Shown: positions 50,069 to 62,412, numbered from the stretch's first letter. The stretch: DNA of 64,000 nt from VRUE01 sp963698085 (GCA_963698085.1 OY969122.1:806001-870000); one strand, 5' to 3'. Notes: a model not told the origin generated them from the letters alone. Numbers and translations: made by a program.

Positions 50069-51501
50069 GGCGCTCCCTCCTGTGGCGACTTACCCCCCTT
50101 TTCTCGGGGGCTAAGTCGCCAAGGCGCCGCCTGTGGTCCGTAGGGCGAATCGGTCTCGTCGCCCTCCCCCTCCACGCGCCAGCGTCGCGACATCGCTCGC
50201 AGGACCAGCACCGCCCCGGTGCCGAGACCGGTGTATAGAACGAGCACCCCGGCGAAGGCGAACCAGATCCCCTCCGCCTCGGTCACCGCTTCGGAAGTGC
50301 GCATGTAGCCCTGCACGATCCAGGGCTGGCGGCCGACCTCGGTGACGATCCAGCCGCACCACATGGCGATGATCGCGCTGACGCCGGAGACGGCGACGGC
50401 GCGCAGGAACCAGGGGGTGCGAGGGATGTCGCGCCGCCGCCACCAGACGAAGGCCAACCAGGCGGCGAGGCCGAGCAGCGCCATGCCGATCCCGACCATC
50501 GCGTCGAAGGAGAGGTGGAGCAGCGTGTTGGCGGGCGGCCGCTCGTCGGGCGGGATGTCCTCCAACCCGGTCACCACCGTGTCGGTGTCGAAGCCGACCA
50601 GCAGCGAGTCGAGCCCGGGGATGCCGATCGCCCCCTTGACCCCATCGTCGGTGCAGATGCCGCCGATGTACTCGGTCTGGTCGGGGCCGGTCTCCTCGAT
50701 GCACTCGAAGCCGGCGAACTTGGCCGGCTGGTGGTCGGCGACTTCGCGCGCCGCGGTGTCGCCGACGAAGATCTGGATCGGGGTGACGATGCAGGCGATC
50801 GTGAGCGGGATCAGGAGCCCGAGGCGGTGCAGGCGGTCGCGCCGGCCGCGCAGCATCCCGACCGCGTAGATCGAGGCGACGAGGAAGCCGGCGACCATGT
50901 AGGCGGCGAGAATCATGTGCGGGACCTCGTAGTGCCAGGCGGGGTTGAAGAGCACCTGCAGCGGCTCGGTGTCCACGACTTTGCCGGCGGCGTCGAGGGT
51001 GAAGCCTTGGGGCTGGTTCATCCAGGCGTTGGCGGCGACCACCGAGAAGGCACCGCCGATGCCGGTGATCACCATCGGCACCCCGGACCAGAAATGGGCC
51101 CAGCCACCCAGCCGCCTCCAGCCGTAGATGTAGATCGCGAGGAAGATCGCCTCGGTGAAGAAGAAGATCCCCTCGATCGCAAAGGCGATCCCGAAGGCGT
51201 CGCCGAAGCGCGCCATGAACTCGGGCCAGAGCAGGCCGAACTCGAAGCTGAGCACGGTGCCGGTGACCGCGCCGACGGCGAACGTGACCGCCATCGCTTT
51301 GGACCAGCGCCGCGCCAGCCGCATCGCGTCCTCGTCGCCCCGTTTCAATCCCAGCCAGTTGGCGGTGAGGATGATCGCCGGCAGGGCGACGCCGAGGCAG
51401 GCGAGGACGATGTGGAAGGCCAGCGTGAAGGCCATCAGCTCGCGCGCGGCGAGCAGGTTGGACTCCGACGCCGCGAGCGGGAGGGCGTCGAGGCCGGGCA
51501 C
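50065..51501 (-). CDS. cydA: Cytochrome bd quinol oxidase subunit I
   Basis: Haem-bearing subunit that oxidises quinol and reduces oxygen to water. In the 478-aa protein the haem b595 ligand His lies in LAFHIVLACLG, the b558 ligands His and Met lie in EVPHMILAAYMVAGF, and GRQPW near residue 400 is the strictly conserved motif. The Q-loop region is short (no long E. coli-like insert). The C-terminal 25 residues are read through a hairpin (50083-50121) and are poorly conserved in kind. GTG 51501 lies three bases after the pgi stop. Confidence 0.93.
   Translation of the reverse strand: MPGLDALPLAASESNLLAARELMAFTLAFHIVLACLGVALPAIILTANWLGLKRGDEDAMRLARRWSKAMAVTFAVGAVTGTVLSFEFGLLWPEFMARFGDAFGIAFAIEGIFFFTEAIFLAIYIYGWRRLGGWAHFWSGVPMVITGIGGAFSVVAANAWMNQPQGFTLDAAGKVVDTEPLQVLFNPAWHYEVPHMILAAYMVAGFLVASIYAVGMLRGRRDRLHRLGLLIPLTIACIVTPIQIFVGDTAAREVADHQPAKFAGFECIEETGPDQTEYIGGICTDDGVKGAIGIPGLDSLLVGFDTDTVVTGLEDIPPDERPPANTLLHLSFDAMVGIGMALLGLAAWLAFVWWRRRDIPRTPWFLRAVAVSGVSAIIAMWCGWIVTEVGRQPWIVQGYMRTSEAVTEAEGIWFAFAGVLVLYTGLGTGAVLVLRAMSRRWRVEGEGDETDSPYGPQAAPWRLSPREKGGKSPQEGAP
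50083..50121. repeat. Hairpin across the cydA end, just before cydB
   Basis: TGGCGACTTA at 50083-50092 pairs with TAAGTCGCCA at 50112-50121; after one mismatch CCCCC pairs with GGGGG, leaving a loop of about seven bases. On the minus-strand mRNA it sits within the last 20 codons of cydA and 15 bases before the cydB ATG, so it could pause the ribosome or protect the transcript. It adds a low-complexity tail to CydA. Confidence 0.75.
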
Positions 51502-51504
51502 GTC

Positions 51505-53141
<1,637 letters not shown>

Positions 53142-53145
<4 letters not shown>

Positions 53146-54242
53146 GCGCGCGCCCCGACCTGCGACTCGATCGTCTTCAGCATCTCGTCCCACGACTTGG
53201 CAAAGCTAGCCTTGCCCTCCTCTTGCAGGCGCTGGGCGAGCGCGTCGATGTCGATCCCGGCACTCTTGAACTGCGCCAGGACCTGCTCGGCATCGCCGCC
53301 GTCGGCGGGCACGAGCTCGCCGATCTCGCCGTGGTCGGCAAAGGCATGCAGCGTTGGCTCGGGCATCGTGTTGACCGTAAACGGCGAGGCGAAGCCCTCG
53401 ATGTAGAGGACATCGGATGCTTCCGGGTCCTTGGTGCCGGTGCTCGCCCAGAGCAGTCGCTGCGGCCGCGCGCCCTCGTTCATCAGCCTCTGCATGCGCT
53501 GCGAGTCGAGCAGTTCGCGGTAGACGCGATAGGCGCGGAAGCCGATCGTCAGGCCTAACCGGTTGCGCAGCTCCTCGGGCACTTCGTCGGCAACCGCGAC
53601 GTCCCAGCGGCTCATGAAGATCGAGGCGACCGAGGCGACGTCGGGGTTGAGCCCGGCCTCGATCCGTCGTTCGATCCCCCGCATATAGGCGTCGGCTGCC
53701 GCGAGGTACTGCTTGTCGTCGAACAACAGGGTGACGTTGATCGGGATGCCGGCGTAGATCGACTCCTCGATCGCCTTGCGTCCGGCCTCGGTGCCGGGAA
53801 TCTTGATGAAGAGGTTGTCGCGCTCGGCCTTGGCGTGGAGCTCGGCCGCCTCCTCGATGGTCGCCTCGGCATCGTCGGCGATCAGCGGAGAGACCTCGAG
53901 CGAAGCGAAGCCGTCGACGCCGGCGGTGCGCTCATGGACCGCGGCGAAGAGGTTGGTGGCGTCGCGCAGGTCGGCAAGCGCCAGCTCGAAGAAGATCCGC
54001 TCGGTGGGGGTGGCGCCGATCCCCTCCTCGGGGACAGCGCTGGCGCTGAGCTCGGCGATCTGCTCGTCGTAGGCCTCGCCCGCGGAGATCGCCTTGTCGA
54101 AGATCGTCGGGTTGGAGGTGAGGCCGGTGACGGAGAGCTCCTCGATATAGCTCTCCAGGGTGCCGTCCGCCAGCATCGTGCGGGTGATGTTGTCGAGCCA
54201 GAGGCTCTGGCCCAGCTCATGCAGTTTCGCGGTGGCCTTCAT
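53142..54242 (-). CDS. tal: Transaldolase
   Basis: Transfers a dihydroxyacetone unit between sugar phosphates in the pentose phosphate pathway. The 366-aa protein has the early motif VTGLTSNPTIFDKAI and the Schiff-base lysine in NLFIKIPGTEAGRKAIEE (around residue 148). SLWASTGTKDP-type LLWASTGTKDPEASD follows. This is the longer actinobacterial (TalB subfamily 2) form. ATG 54242 is preceded by a strong GGAGGGAG site. It is separated by 27 bases from the transketolase gene upstream. Confidence 0.95.
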
Positions 54243-54269
54243 CGCTCCCTCCTCGGTTTGCTTGCTAGT

Positions 54270-56312
<2,043 letters not shown>

Positions 56313-56332
56313 CGATCCGATCCTATCGGCGG

Positions 56333-58171
56333 TCAGGGCTCGATCCGGATGACCGTGCCGTCGCCGTTATTGGCAACCCAGACCGCTTCGTCGCCGACGG
56401 CGATCGCGCCGGGGTCCGGGCCGACGGATACCGGTCCGCCGACCGTCTCGCCGCTTTCGATCTCGATCCTGCTGACGCTGTCATCACCCGAGTTGGCGAC
56501 CCAGACCGTGCTGGTGCCGGCGTCGATTCCACCGGGGCGGGCACCGACTGAGATCGGATCGCCGAGGATTGCCCGGAGCGAGGGCTCGACCCGGGTCACC
56601 GTTTCAGAGCGACTGTTCGCGACCCAGACGAGGCCGCCGCCAACCGTGATGCCGGCGGGGCCGCGCCCGACGCGGATCGGCGCGTCGGCCGTCGCGGTTC
56701 CGGGATCGATGCGGCGGACGGTGCCGGTGCTCGCGCTGCTGACCCAAACCGCGCCGGCGCCGAAGGCAAGCCGCAGGGGCGCCGCGTGTGGCGCGATGCG
56801 GCGCTTGAAGACCCTGTCCCCGGCCGGATTGATCGCGCTCACGCCGGCGCCATCCTCGTCGGCGACCCAGACGCGGCCGCCGCCGAAGACGATGGCGCCG
56901 GGACTGCCCCCGACGGGAATCCTGGCGACTACCCGGCGCGCCTCCGGGTCGACCCGCAGCACCTCGCCGCGGCGCGAGCTCGAAACCCAGACCGAACCGC
57001 CGCCGACGGTAACTCCGGACACCCCCTTTGCGACATGCAACGACCTGCCGGCCAGGGTCAGGGTGCCGGGGTCGAGCTCGGAGAGCAGGCCGTCGCGGGC
57101 ACTCGTCACCCAGACTGAGTCGTCGCCGACCGTGAGGCGCAGCGGCGGATGGGCGACTTCGATCGGCTGCGAGACCGAGGGCCCGCCGTCGGTGAAGAAG
57201 AAGTAGAGGCCGGCGACGATGGCGCCGATCGTGCCGATCACGAGCGGCACGATGAACCAGGCGGCGAAGAAGGCCGCGTAGTGGCGGCGCCAGCGGCGCC
57301 AGCCACGCATCTCCCCCACGTTGTCCTCTGCATCGCCGTGCAGGTGCAGCGTCGGCCGGTCGAAGCGATCGGAGAGGACCCGCGTCGCCGCCGGCTCCCC
57401 ACCCTGGCGCTCACGGGCGGCAGCGATCAGCTCACCGGCGGTCGCGTAGCGCTCGGCCGGGTCCTTGGCGACGGCGCGTTCGATCACCGCGTCGAGGCCC
57501 TGCGGCAGCTCCGGCTCCGCCTCGCCCGCCCGGCGCGCATAGGGCACCACACCAGTCAACGACTCATAGAGGACACAGCCGAGCGAGTAGACGTCGGCGG
57601 CCGGGCCGACCTGCTCGCCGCGCCACTGCTCTGGCGACATGTATTCGACCGTGCCGACGACCGAGGTGCCGCTGAGCACGCCGCTGTCGCCGAGAGCCTT
57701 GGCGAGGCCGAAATCGGTCAGGTAGGCGCGTTCTCCCTCGAGCAGGATGTTGTGCGGCTTGACGTCGCGGTGGACGATGCCGGCCGCGTGGGCGGCGTCG
57801 AGGGCACCGGCGACCTGGCCGAGCAGCTCGATCGCCTCCGCCGCAGGCAGCGGACCGCCGGTCTCGATCCGCTTCTTCAGGTCGCCGCCGCCGATCAGCC
57901 GCATCGCGACGATCAGCTCGCCGTCCTCCTCGCGAGCGTCGAAGACCGGTACGGCCGCGGGGTGGTCGAGGCGGGCGGCGAGCCGCGACTCGCGCAGGAA
58001 GCGGTCGCGAAAGGCGGCCTCGCCGGCGAACTGGCGGGCAATCACCTTCAGCGCCACCGGTCGGTCAAGAGCAAGATGGGTCGCTCGGTAGACGACCCCC
58101 ATCCCACCACGCGCGATCAGCGCGTCGAGCCGGTAGCCGGCGAGGGTCGAGCCGATAGCCGGATCCGCCAC
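56333..58171 (-). CDS. Membrane Ser/Thr protein kinase with extracellular beta-propeller
   Basis: A 612-aa eukaryotic-type kinase. The cytoplasmic domain (1-260) has the glycine loop RGGMGVVY, Lys42, HRD at 134-136 and DFG at 153-155, so it should be active. A single TM helix lies at about 300-326. The extracellular part (330-612) holds about seven repeats of the form G-x-VWV-x-(S/A)-x-x-x-G-x-V-x-RIDP, i.e. a YncE/NHL-like beta-propeller that would bind a ligand or cell-wall fragment. Start is GTG 58171. It sits just upstream of the transketolase operon. Confidence 0.92.
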   Translation of the reverse strand: MADPAIGSTLAGYRLDALIARGGMGVVYRATHLALDRPVALKVIARQFAGEAAFRDRFLRESRLAARLDHPAAVPVFDAREEDGELIVAMRLIGGGDLKKRIETGGPLPAAEAIELLGQVAGALDAAHAAGIVHRDVKPHNILLEGERAYLTDFGLAKALGDSGVLSGTSVVGTVEYMSPEQWRGEQVGPAADVYSLGCVLYESLTGVVPYARRAGEAEPELPQGLDAVIERAVAKDPAERYATAGELIAAARERQGGEPAATRVLSDRFDRPTLHLHGDAEDNVGEMRGWRRWRRHYAAFFAAWFIVPLVIGTIGAIVAGLYFFFTDGGPSVSQPIEVAHPPLRLTVGDDSVWVTSARDGLLSELDPGTLTLAGRSLHVAKGVSGVTVGGGSVWVSSSRRGEVLRVDPEARRVVARIPVGGSPGAIVFGGGRVWVADEDGAGVSAINPAGDRVFKRRIAPHAAPLRLAFGAGAVWVSSASTGTVRRIDPGTATADAPIRVGRGPAGITVGGGLVWVANSRSETVTRVEPSLRAILGDPISVGARPGGIDAGTSTVWVANSGDDSVSRIEIESGETVGGPVSVGPDPGAIAVGDEAVWVANNGDGTVIRIEP

Positions 58172-58198
58172 ACGGCGGTTATATCGCCGCCGAGGGCG

Positions 58199-58248
58199 GA
58201 CGTGCCGGTGGAGGAGTGTCCATATGGACCTCTACGCACCGGCACGTC
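58199..58248. repeat. 50-base palindromic element, copy C
   Basis: Exactly 50 bases with ends GACGTGCCGGTG and CACCGGCACGTC around TCCATATGGA. The inner arms have diverged, and read on the other strand they resemble copy B, so copies occur in both orientations. It lies 27 bases upstream of the kinase start and 14 bases after the TolB-like stop, on the transcript between two same-strand genes. Confidence 0.92.
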
Positions 58249-58262
58249 CATCGGCGCCGCGA

Positions 58263-59318
58263 TCAGCGGCCCCTAGGGGGCACCGGCTGCCATGCGATCA
58301 CCGGACCGATCACGGTGCCGTCTTTTTCGGAGGCCTCGAAGCCCTCCGCGAGCTCGGTCTGGCGACGCGTGGCGACGTCGACCGCGACGAGCGATTGCTG
58401 GTCTTCGACCGCGACAAAGGCGGCGACCTTGCGCCCGTCCGAGGAGAAGACGCCGTTGGTCTCCGAGCCGTCGGGGAGCTGGGCGAGCTTGCGCGCCCGG
58501 CCGGGGCCGATCCGCTTCGACCAGAGACCCTGGTCGCGTCGGAACAAGAGCGTCCGGCCGCTGGGCGAGACGTCTTCGACGTAGGCGGAGCCGACGCCGG
58601 CGACGAGCGACTTCACTTTGCCGCCGTTGCGCCGGATCGTGTAGACGTCGGCGTACGCCGCCGGCCCGTCACTGCTCTCGCCGCGGCTGAAGACGATGCC
58701 GCCGGCGAAGTAGCGCGGTTTGAACTCGTCAACACCGGTCTGCGTCAAGCGAGCCAGACCGGCCCCGGAGGGTCGCATCGAGTAGAGATCCCCCGTCGCG
58801 TTCGGACCTGGGTCGCTATCGCGGACGAAGACGATCGCCCGGCCATCCGGCGAAAAGTCGGCCTGATGGTCATCATCGGGCCCACTGGTGAGACCGTGCA
58901 GGCCGCCGCCCAGGACCCTGACTGCGTAGAGGTCAGCCGGAGCGTCATCCGAGGCACGGCGCTCGAAGACGACCCGTTTGCCGTCCGGTGAGACGATCGG
59001 CGCCGAGTCGAGGGCCGCCCCGCTGGTCAGATGCCGAAGGCCAGAGCCGTCGGGACGGACCGAGTAGAGGTCCCCGCCGCGGGCGAACGTGATCGTCCTG
59101 CCGTCGGCCGAGAAGGTCGGTTCGGTGTCGGTCGGATCTTCGGTCAGCTGGTTCAGATGCCCCGCTTTGACTGCGAAGAGGCCACCTTTGGTCTCCCCGG
59201 CGACCGTCGTCGATTTGGAATAGACGACGGCCCGTGGCGAGGCCGCTAGAGCCGCGGTCGCCGACGTGGCGAGCGCAAGCAGGGCGAGGATGGAGATGAG
59301 TAGTGATCGGTAGCGCAT
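58263..59318 (-). CDS. Secreted TolB/PD40-type beta-propeller protein
   Basis: A 351-aa exported protein. Signal peptide MRYRSLLISILALLALATSA; cleavage is likely after TAALA. The mature part consists of repeated PD40 units: PTFSADGRTITFARGGDLYS, PIVSPDGKRVVFERRASDD, ADFSPDGRAIVFVRDSD and VFSSDGRKVAAFVA, each a blade of a six-bladed TolB-like propeller. ATG 59318 is preceded by AAAGGA at proper distance. There is no Pal or Tol partner here, so the name only describes the fold. It may share a transcript with the kinase downstream. Confidence 0.88.
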   Translation of the reverse strand: MRYRSLLISILALLALATSATAALAASPRAVVYSKSTTVAGETKGGLFAVKAGHLNQLTEDPTDTEPTFSADGRTITFARGGDLYSVRPDGSGLRHLTSGAALDSAPIVSPDGKRVVFERRASDDAPADLYAVRVLGGGLHGLTSGPDDDHQADFSPDGRAIVFVRDSDPGPNATGDLYSMRPSGAGLARLTQTGVDEFKPRYFAGGIVFSRGESSDGPAAYADVYTIRRNGGKVKSLVAGVGSAYVEDVSPSGRTLLFRRDQGLWSKRIGPGRARKLAQLPDGSETNGVFSSDGRKVAAFVAVEDQQSLVAVDVATRRQTELAEGFEASEKDGTVIGPVIAWQPVPPRGR

Positions 59319-59406
59319 GGCAATTCCTTTCAATCGGTGGGACTTGCAACTGCGTCACCGATGCTGCGCCAGCGAAGCGAGCGCGCCAACGACAGCCGCG
59401 ACGCCC

Positions 59407-59482
59407 ACCGGGCCAGTTTTGGCCCGGTTCGGGTCGGCGAGCGCTGCATTTGCCCCGAATAGCGTGGTTAACGCAGCGCTCG
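59407..59482. terminator. Two hairpins between the FHA gene and the TolB-like gene
   Basis: ACCGGGCCA at 59407-59415 pairs with TGGCCCGGT at 59420-59428 around GTTT. CGAGCGCTGC at 59438-59447 pairs with GCAGCGCTCG at 59473-59482. Both lie directly after the FHA stop on the minus strand, so they could end that transcript. No T-tract follows either stem, so the terminator call is tentative. Confidence 0.45.
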
Positions 59483-59485
59483 TGC

Positions 59486-60082
59486 TCAGCGTGGGCGGTC
59501 GAGGCCGAGCTCGATCACGCGGGCGGCGATCAGGCGCGGGCGCTCGCGACCGGCGTCGCCGGGCACGTCGAGCTTCGCGGCGAGAGCATCGAGGCGGCGC
59601 TGTGCGGTGCGCTCGCTGATGTGCAGCGCCTCGGCCAGCTCGGCGCGGGTGGCGGGACGGCCGGCGAAGGCGCCCTCGCTGCGGTAGGGCGCGACGAGAG
59701 CGGCGGCCGTCGCCCGCTCCTCTTCGCTGAGGGCGATCGAGGGCTCGCTTGCCGCGACCGTCGCCCCCGCCCTGCCGGGAACGGGGTCAGAGACTTCGAG
59801 CCTGTAGTCCCCCACCGTCAGCACGTCTCCATCGCGCAGGCGGCGGGGCCGATCGAGCGGCTCGCCGTTCAGAGCAGTGCCGTTACGACTGTCGAGGTCG
59901 GTCACCATCAGGACGCCGCCGCGACTCTCGATCTCGAGGTGGTGCCAGGAGACCGCCTCGTCGTCGATGCTGACATCAGCATCGGGATCGCGTCCGACCG
60001 TCGTCCGCTCCCCCAGCGGGAACGAGCGCGGCTCGCCGCCCTTACCCGTAAGCCAGATACGCGCATCCATCCGCGCGAGCAT
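59486..60082 (-). CDS. FHA-domain protein with C-terminal HTH-like region
   Basis: A 198-aa cytoplasmic protein. The FHA domain (about 10-95) has the phosphothreonine-binding set GRDPDADVSIDDEAVSWHHL, then DLDSRNGTALNGEPL with the conserved SxxH and N-G. The C-terminal part (EEERATAAALVAPYRSEGAF, ATRAELAEALHISERTAQRR) looks like a winged-helix DNA-binding segment, so phospho-signals may reach transcription. Start ATG 60082 or 60070. A Ser/Thr kinase gene 1.3 kb downstream is a possible partner. Palindromic copy D lies directly upstream of the start. Confidence 0.85.
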   Translation of the reverse strand: MLARMDARIWLTGKGGEPRSFPLGERTTVGRDPDADVSIDDEAVSWHHLEIESRGGVLMVTDLDSRNGTALNGEPLDRPRRLRDGDVLTVGDYRLEVSDPVPGRAGATVAASEPSIALSEEERATAAALVAPYRSEGAFAGRPATRAELAEALHISERTAQRRLDALAAKLDVPGDAGRERPRLIAARVIELGLDRPR

Positions 60083-60084
60083 AG

Positions 60085-60134
60085 GACGTGCCGGTGCGGC
60101 GAGGTCCATATGGGCACCCAAGCACCGGCACGTC
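60085..60134. repeat. 50-base palindromic element, copy D
   Basis: Exactly 50 bases with ends GACGTGCCGGTG and CACCGGCACGTC and centre GAGGTCCATATGGGCAC, the inner left half matching copy B. It occupies most of the 69-base space between the divergent FHA and rpiA genes, so it must overlap their promoters or leaders. Confidence 0.92.
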
Positions 60135-60151
60135 CCCTAGAGTGCGCGCCG

Positions 60152-60805
60152 ATGGGGGCTGACGAGGAGAAGCGCATCGCCGCCGAAGCGGCGGCAGAGC
60201 TGGTCGAGGACGGGATGACGGTCGGGCTCGGCACCGGCTCCACCGTCGCCCTCCTGCTGCCGGCGATCGCGCGGCGCGGCTTGAGCGACATCCGCTGTGT
60301 CGCCACCTCACTCGCGACCGAGGAACAGGCGCGCGAGCTCGGCATCCCAGTCGAGGAGTTCAATGAGCTAGAGCGGCTCGACCTCGCGATCGACGGCACC
60401 GATCAGGTGACGCCTGACGGCTGGCTGATCAAGGGTGGCGGCGCCGCCCATCAGCGCGAGAAGATCGTCGCCGCCGCGGCCGAGCGCTTCGTCGTGATCG
60501 CCGATTCGAGCAAGCCGGTCGATTCGCTCAGCCCGCCCGTGCCGCTGGAGCTGCATGCCTTCGGCCTGCGCTCGACCCTGGCCCGGCTCGGCCCCGAGGT
60601 CGAGCCGCGCAACGTCCCACGCAGCCCGGACGGCGGCGTCATCGCCGATTACAGCGGCGGGATCGGCGACCCAGCGGACCTCGCCGCCCGGCTCGACGCC
60701 GACCCGGGCATCTCCTCACACGGCCTTTTCCCGCCGAGCATGGTCAGCGAGGTGCTGGTCGGGCAGGGCAGCGAGATCGAGCGCCGCGCCGGGTTCGGCG
60801 CCTAG
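60152..60805 (+). CDS. rpiA: Ribose-5-phosphate isomerase A
   Basis: Interconverts ribose-5-phosphate and ribulose-5-phosphate. The 217-aa protein has the phosphate-binding GLGTGSTVALLLPAI near residue 28, the active-site DLAIDGTDQVTPDGWLIKGG (Asp/Asp/Lys) and REKIVAAAAERFVVIADSSK. Start ATG 60152. Together with the tkt-tal-pgi operon 4 kb away it completes the non-oxidative pentose phosphate branch in this window, apart from Rpe. It converges on the tyrosinase operon with six bases between. Confidence 0.94.
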   Translation: MGADEEKRIAAEAAAELVEDGMTVGLGTGSTVALLLPAIARRGLSDIRCVATSLATEEQARELGIPVEEFNELERLDLAIDGTDQVTPDGWLIKGGGAAHQREKIVAAAAERFVVIADSSKPVDSLSPPVPLELHAFGLRSTLARLGPEVEPRNVPRSPDGGVIADYSGGIGDPADLAARLDADPGISSHGLFPPSMVSEVLVGQGSEIERRAGFGA

Positions 60806-60811
60806 ACCCTC

Positions 60812-61294
60812 CTAGGACAGCCGCGCGCTGCCGAAGGTGACCAGGCGCATCGCCGAGAAGTAGAGAACGTCGCCGAGGTTAGGCCCCTCTTTGCTCGGCA
60901 GCACGGGCAGCACGGTCACCCGCAGGTGTTCGTGGTCGGCCCGCTCGTCGGCGCAGACCCGCTTCAGGGCGTCGGTCACGTTGATGACCTTGGTCTGAGG
61001 CGTCAGGGCGTGCAGCGGCCTTCTGTCAAAGGGGTCTTTCCACACCTCGGGCACCTTGCAGTGACCCTCGTCGCCGACGCAACCGCCGTGACCGAAGATC
61101 GTGAAGTGACCGGCGTAGCCGGCGTCCGGCTCGAGCGGCGTCCCGGCATCGGCCTCGGAGGCGTTGAGGAAGGCGAGGGCCCGGAAGGACGGCCCCGAAT
61201 GGTCGACGTCATAGAAGATCAGCTGGGCGGCCTTGAAGTCACCAGCGGAAACCGCGGGCGAGAGGGGTAGCGGTTCGGAGTCGAAGCGGTCCAT
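60812..61294 (-). CDS. Tyrosinase-associated protein, PPO1_KFDV-like domain
   Basis: A 160-aa soluble protein from ATG 61294. The beta-rich sequence (AAQLIFYDVDHSGPSFRALA, FLNASEADAG, GYAGHFTIFGHGG, NVTDALKRVCADERADHEHL, RVTVLPVLPSKEG) resembles the KFDV C-terminal domain of plant-type polyphenol oxidases, which covers the copper site. Here it is a separate gene starting two bases after the tyrosinase stop. It may shield or activate the enzyme in trans. Two cysteines (GGCVGDEGHC) could bind copper. The match is by pattern, not proven. Confidence 0.7.
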   Translation of the reverse strand: MDRFDSEPLPLSPAVSAGDFKAAQLIFYDVDHSGPSFRALAFLNASEADAGTPLEPDAGYAGHFTIFGHGGCVGDEGHCKVPEVWKDPFDRRPLHALTPQTKVINVTDALKRVCADERADHEHLRVTVLPVLPSKEGPNLGDVLYFSAMRLVTFGSARLS

Positions 61295-61296
61295 GA

Positions 61297-62145
61297 CTAG
61301 GGGCGCACCTGCCCGATCGAGATCGCGTAGTCGTAGCCCAGCGCGGTCGGGTCGAGGACCTGGCCCGCCGTCCAGTTGAACGGCTCCATCACCTGCGCGC
61401 GAACCACAGCGGGGAAGGTCGCGTCGGATTTGTCCATCTGCCATTCCCGCCAGAGGCGGTCGATCATGCAGTGGTGCGACCAGAACAACGGGTCGAACGC
61501 CGCGAACGGGAGGTTCCCCATATGGCCGCCGACCCAGACATGAACGTCGCCGTGGTAGTCCTCGATCTTCAAGCGGAACTCTTCGTAATCCGGTTCTCTC
61601 ATGACTCGATCGATTTCGTGCGGCGGGGGCAACTCGGCCCCGAGTAGTCCGGGTTCACGCATCGTCTCGGGGATTTCGGCGAGTTCGCGAGTCCACTGCC
61701 AGCCTCTTTCTTCGGCTGGGTCGGCGCGTTTGCCCTGTTCCCGAGCCTCGGCGGATATCGATACCGAGAAGAGCGGATTCGGAGAGCCGTCGGGCCGGGT
61801 TTCCGCCGCGAAGGCGGCTGGGACCTCGCGGGTCTTCGTCCAGTCCCACCAGGGCAGCATCACGTCGTGGCGACCGTTGTCACGCAGAGCCTGCTCGAAT
61901 TCGTAGAGGTAGGCCCGGTGCCAGGGCAGGAACGCCGGCCAGCCGTGGGCGACCCTGCACTCTTTCGGCAACGGTAGGCCGTGCTGGCCTGCGTAGTACG
62001 CGTAGCCGCGGTCATCCTGAATCCTCTGCATGTCGGTGTAGGCGTCGCGCAGCGCTTCGACCTGCGGCTCGGTCATCTCGTCGATGTTCGGCCGGTGGCG
62101 CACCGGCACGGCCTGACGCTGCACGGTGGGTGCGCCGGTTGCCAT
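61297..62145 (-). CDS. Tyrosinase/polyphenol oxidase (type 3 copper)
   Basis: A 282-aa type 3 copper protein that would oxidise phenols or catechols. The CuA site is read from HGLPLPKECRVAHGWPAFLP and WHRAYLYEFEQAL. The CuB site is HGDVHVWVGGHMGNL with the final His in DPLFWSHHCMIDRLW. There is no signal peptide. The downstream gene encodes a KFDV-like domain, so the enzyme resembles plant-type PPO split into two chains, and a 53-aa membrane protein gene precedes it. This is unlike the MelC1-MelC2 system of streptomycetes. Confidence 0.9.
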   Translation of the reverse strand: MATGAPTVQRQAVPVRHRPNIDEMTEPQVEALRDAYTDMQRIQDDRGYAYYAGQHGLPLPKECRVAHGWPAFLPWHRAYLYEFEQALRDNGRHDVMLPWWDWTKTREVPAAFAAETRPDGSPNPLFSVSISAEAREQGKRADPAEERGWQWTRELAEIPETMREPGLLGAELPPPHEIDRVMREPDYEEFRLKIEDYHGDVHVWVGGHMGNLPFAAFDPLFWSHHCMIDRLWREWQMDKSDATFPAVVRAQVMEPFNWTAGQVLDPTALGYDYAISIGQVRP

Positions 62146-62148
62146 CGC

Positions 62149-62310
62149 TCAGACTGCTCCGCGGTTGGCAGCGGTGCGGCGGTCCCGGCGCCAGTGGGCT
62201 GAGGCATAGGAGCGCGCCAAGGCCACGGCGCCGGCGATGCTCAATCCCCCGAGCGGGAGCATCCAGGGCAAGGCCTCCTCGACCGGTAGGCCTACGATGT
62301 GAGCCAACAT
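62149..62310 (-). CDS. Small membrane protein upstream of tyrosinase
   Basis: A 53-aa protein from ATG 62310 with GGGAGGG nine bases ahead. Residues 12-32 (LPWMLPLGGLSIAGAVALAR) form one TM helix, followed by a basic tail (HWRRDRRTAANRGAV) that should stay inside. It ends three bases before the tyrosinase start, so it belongs to that operon. It may anchor the oxidase at the membrane or serve in copper delivery; neither can be shown from sequence. Confidence 0.65.
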   Translation of the reverse strand: MLAHIVGLPVEEALPWMLPLGGLSIAGAVALARSYASAHWRRDRRTAANRGAV

Positions 62311-62354
62311 TGGCGGCGACCCTCCCAGGGGCAACGTTCATCGTGCAACTTTTT

Positions 62355-62371
62355 CTGAATAAACACTTCAG
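62355..62371. promoter_or_regulatory. Inverted repeat in the tyrosinase/FAD-oxidase divergent promoter
   Basis: CTGAA-TAAACAC-TTCAG is an inverted repeat with a seven-base spacer inside an A+T-rich stretch (62340-62385) that stands out from the G+C-rich surroundings. It lies between the divergent tyrosinase operon and the FAD-oxidase gene, a suitable place for a shared operator. The regulator is unknown. Confidence 0.4.
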
Positions 62372-62412
62372 TAATTAACAAACACGACACCACTCGAAGA
62401 GGAGACCCCCGC

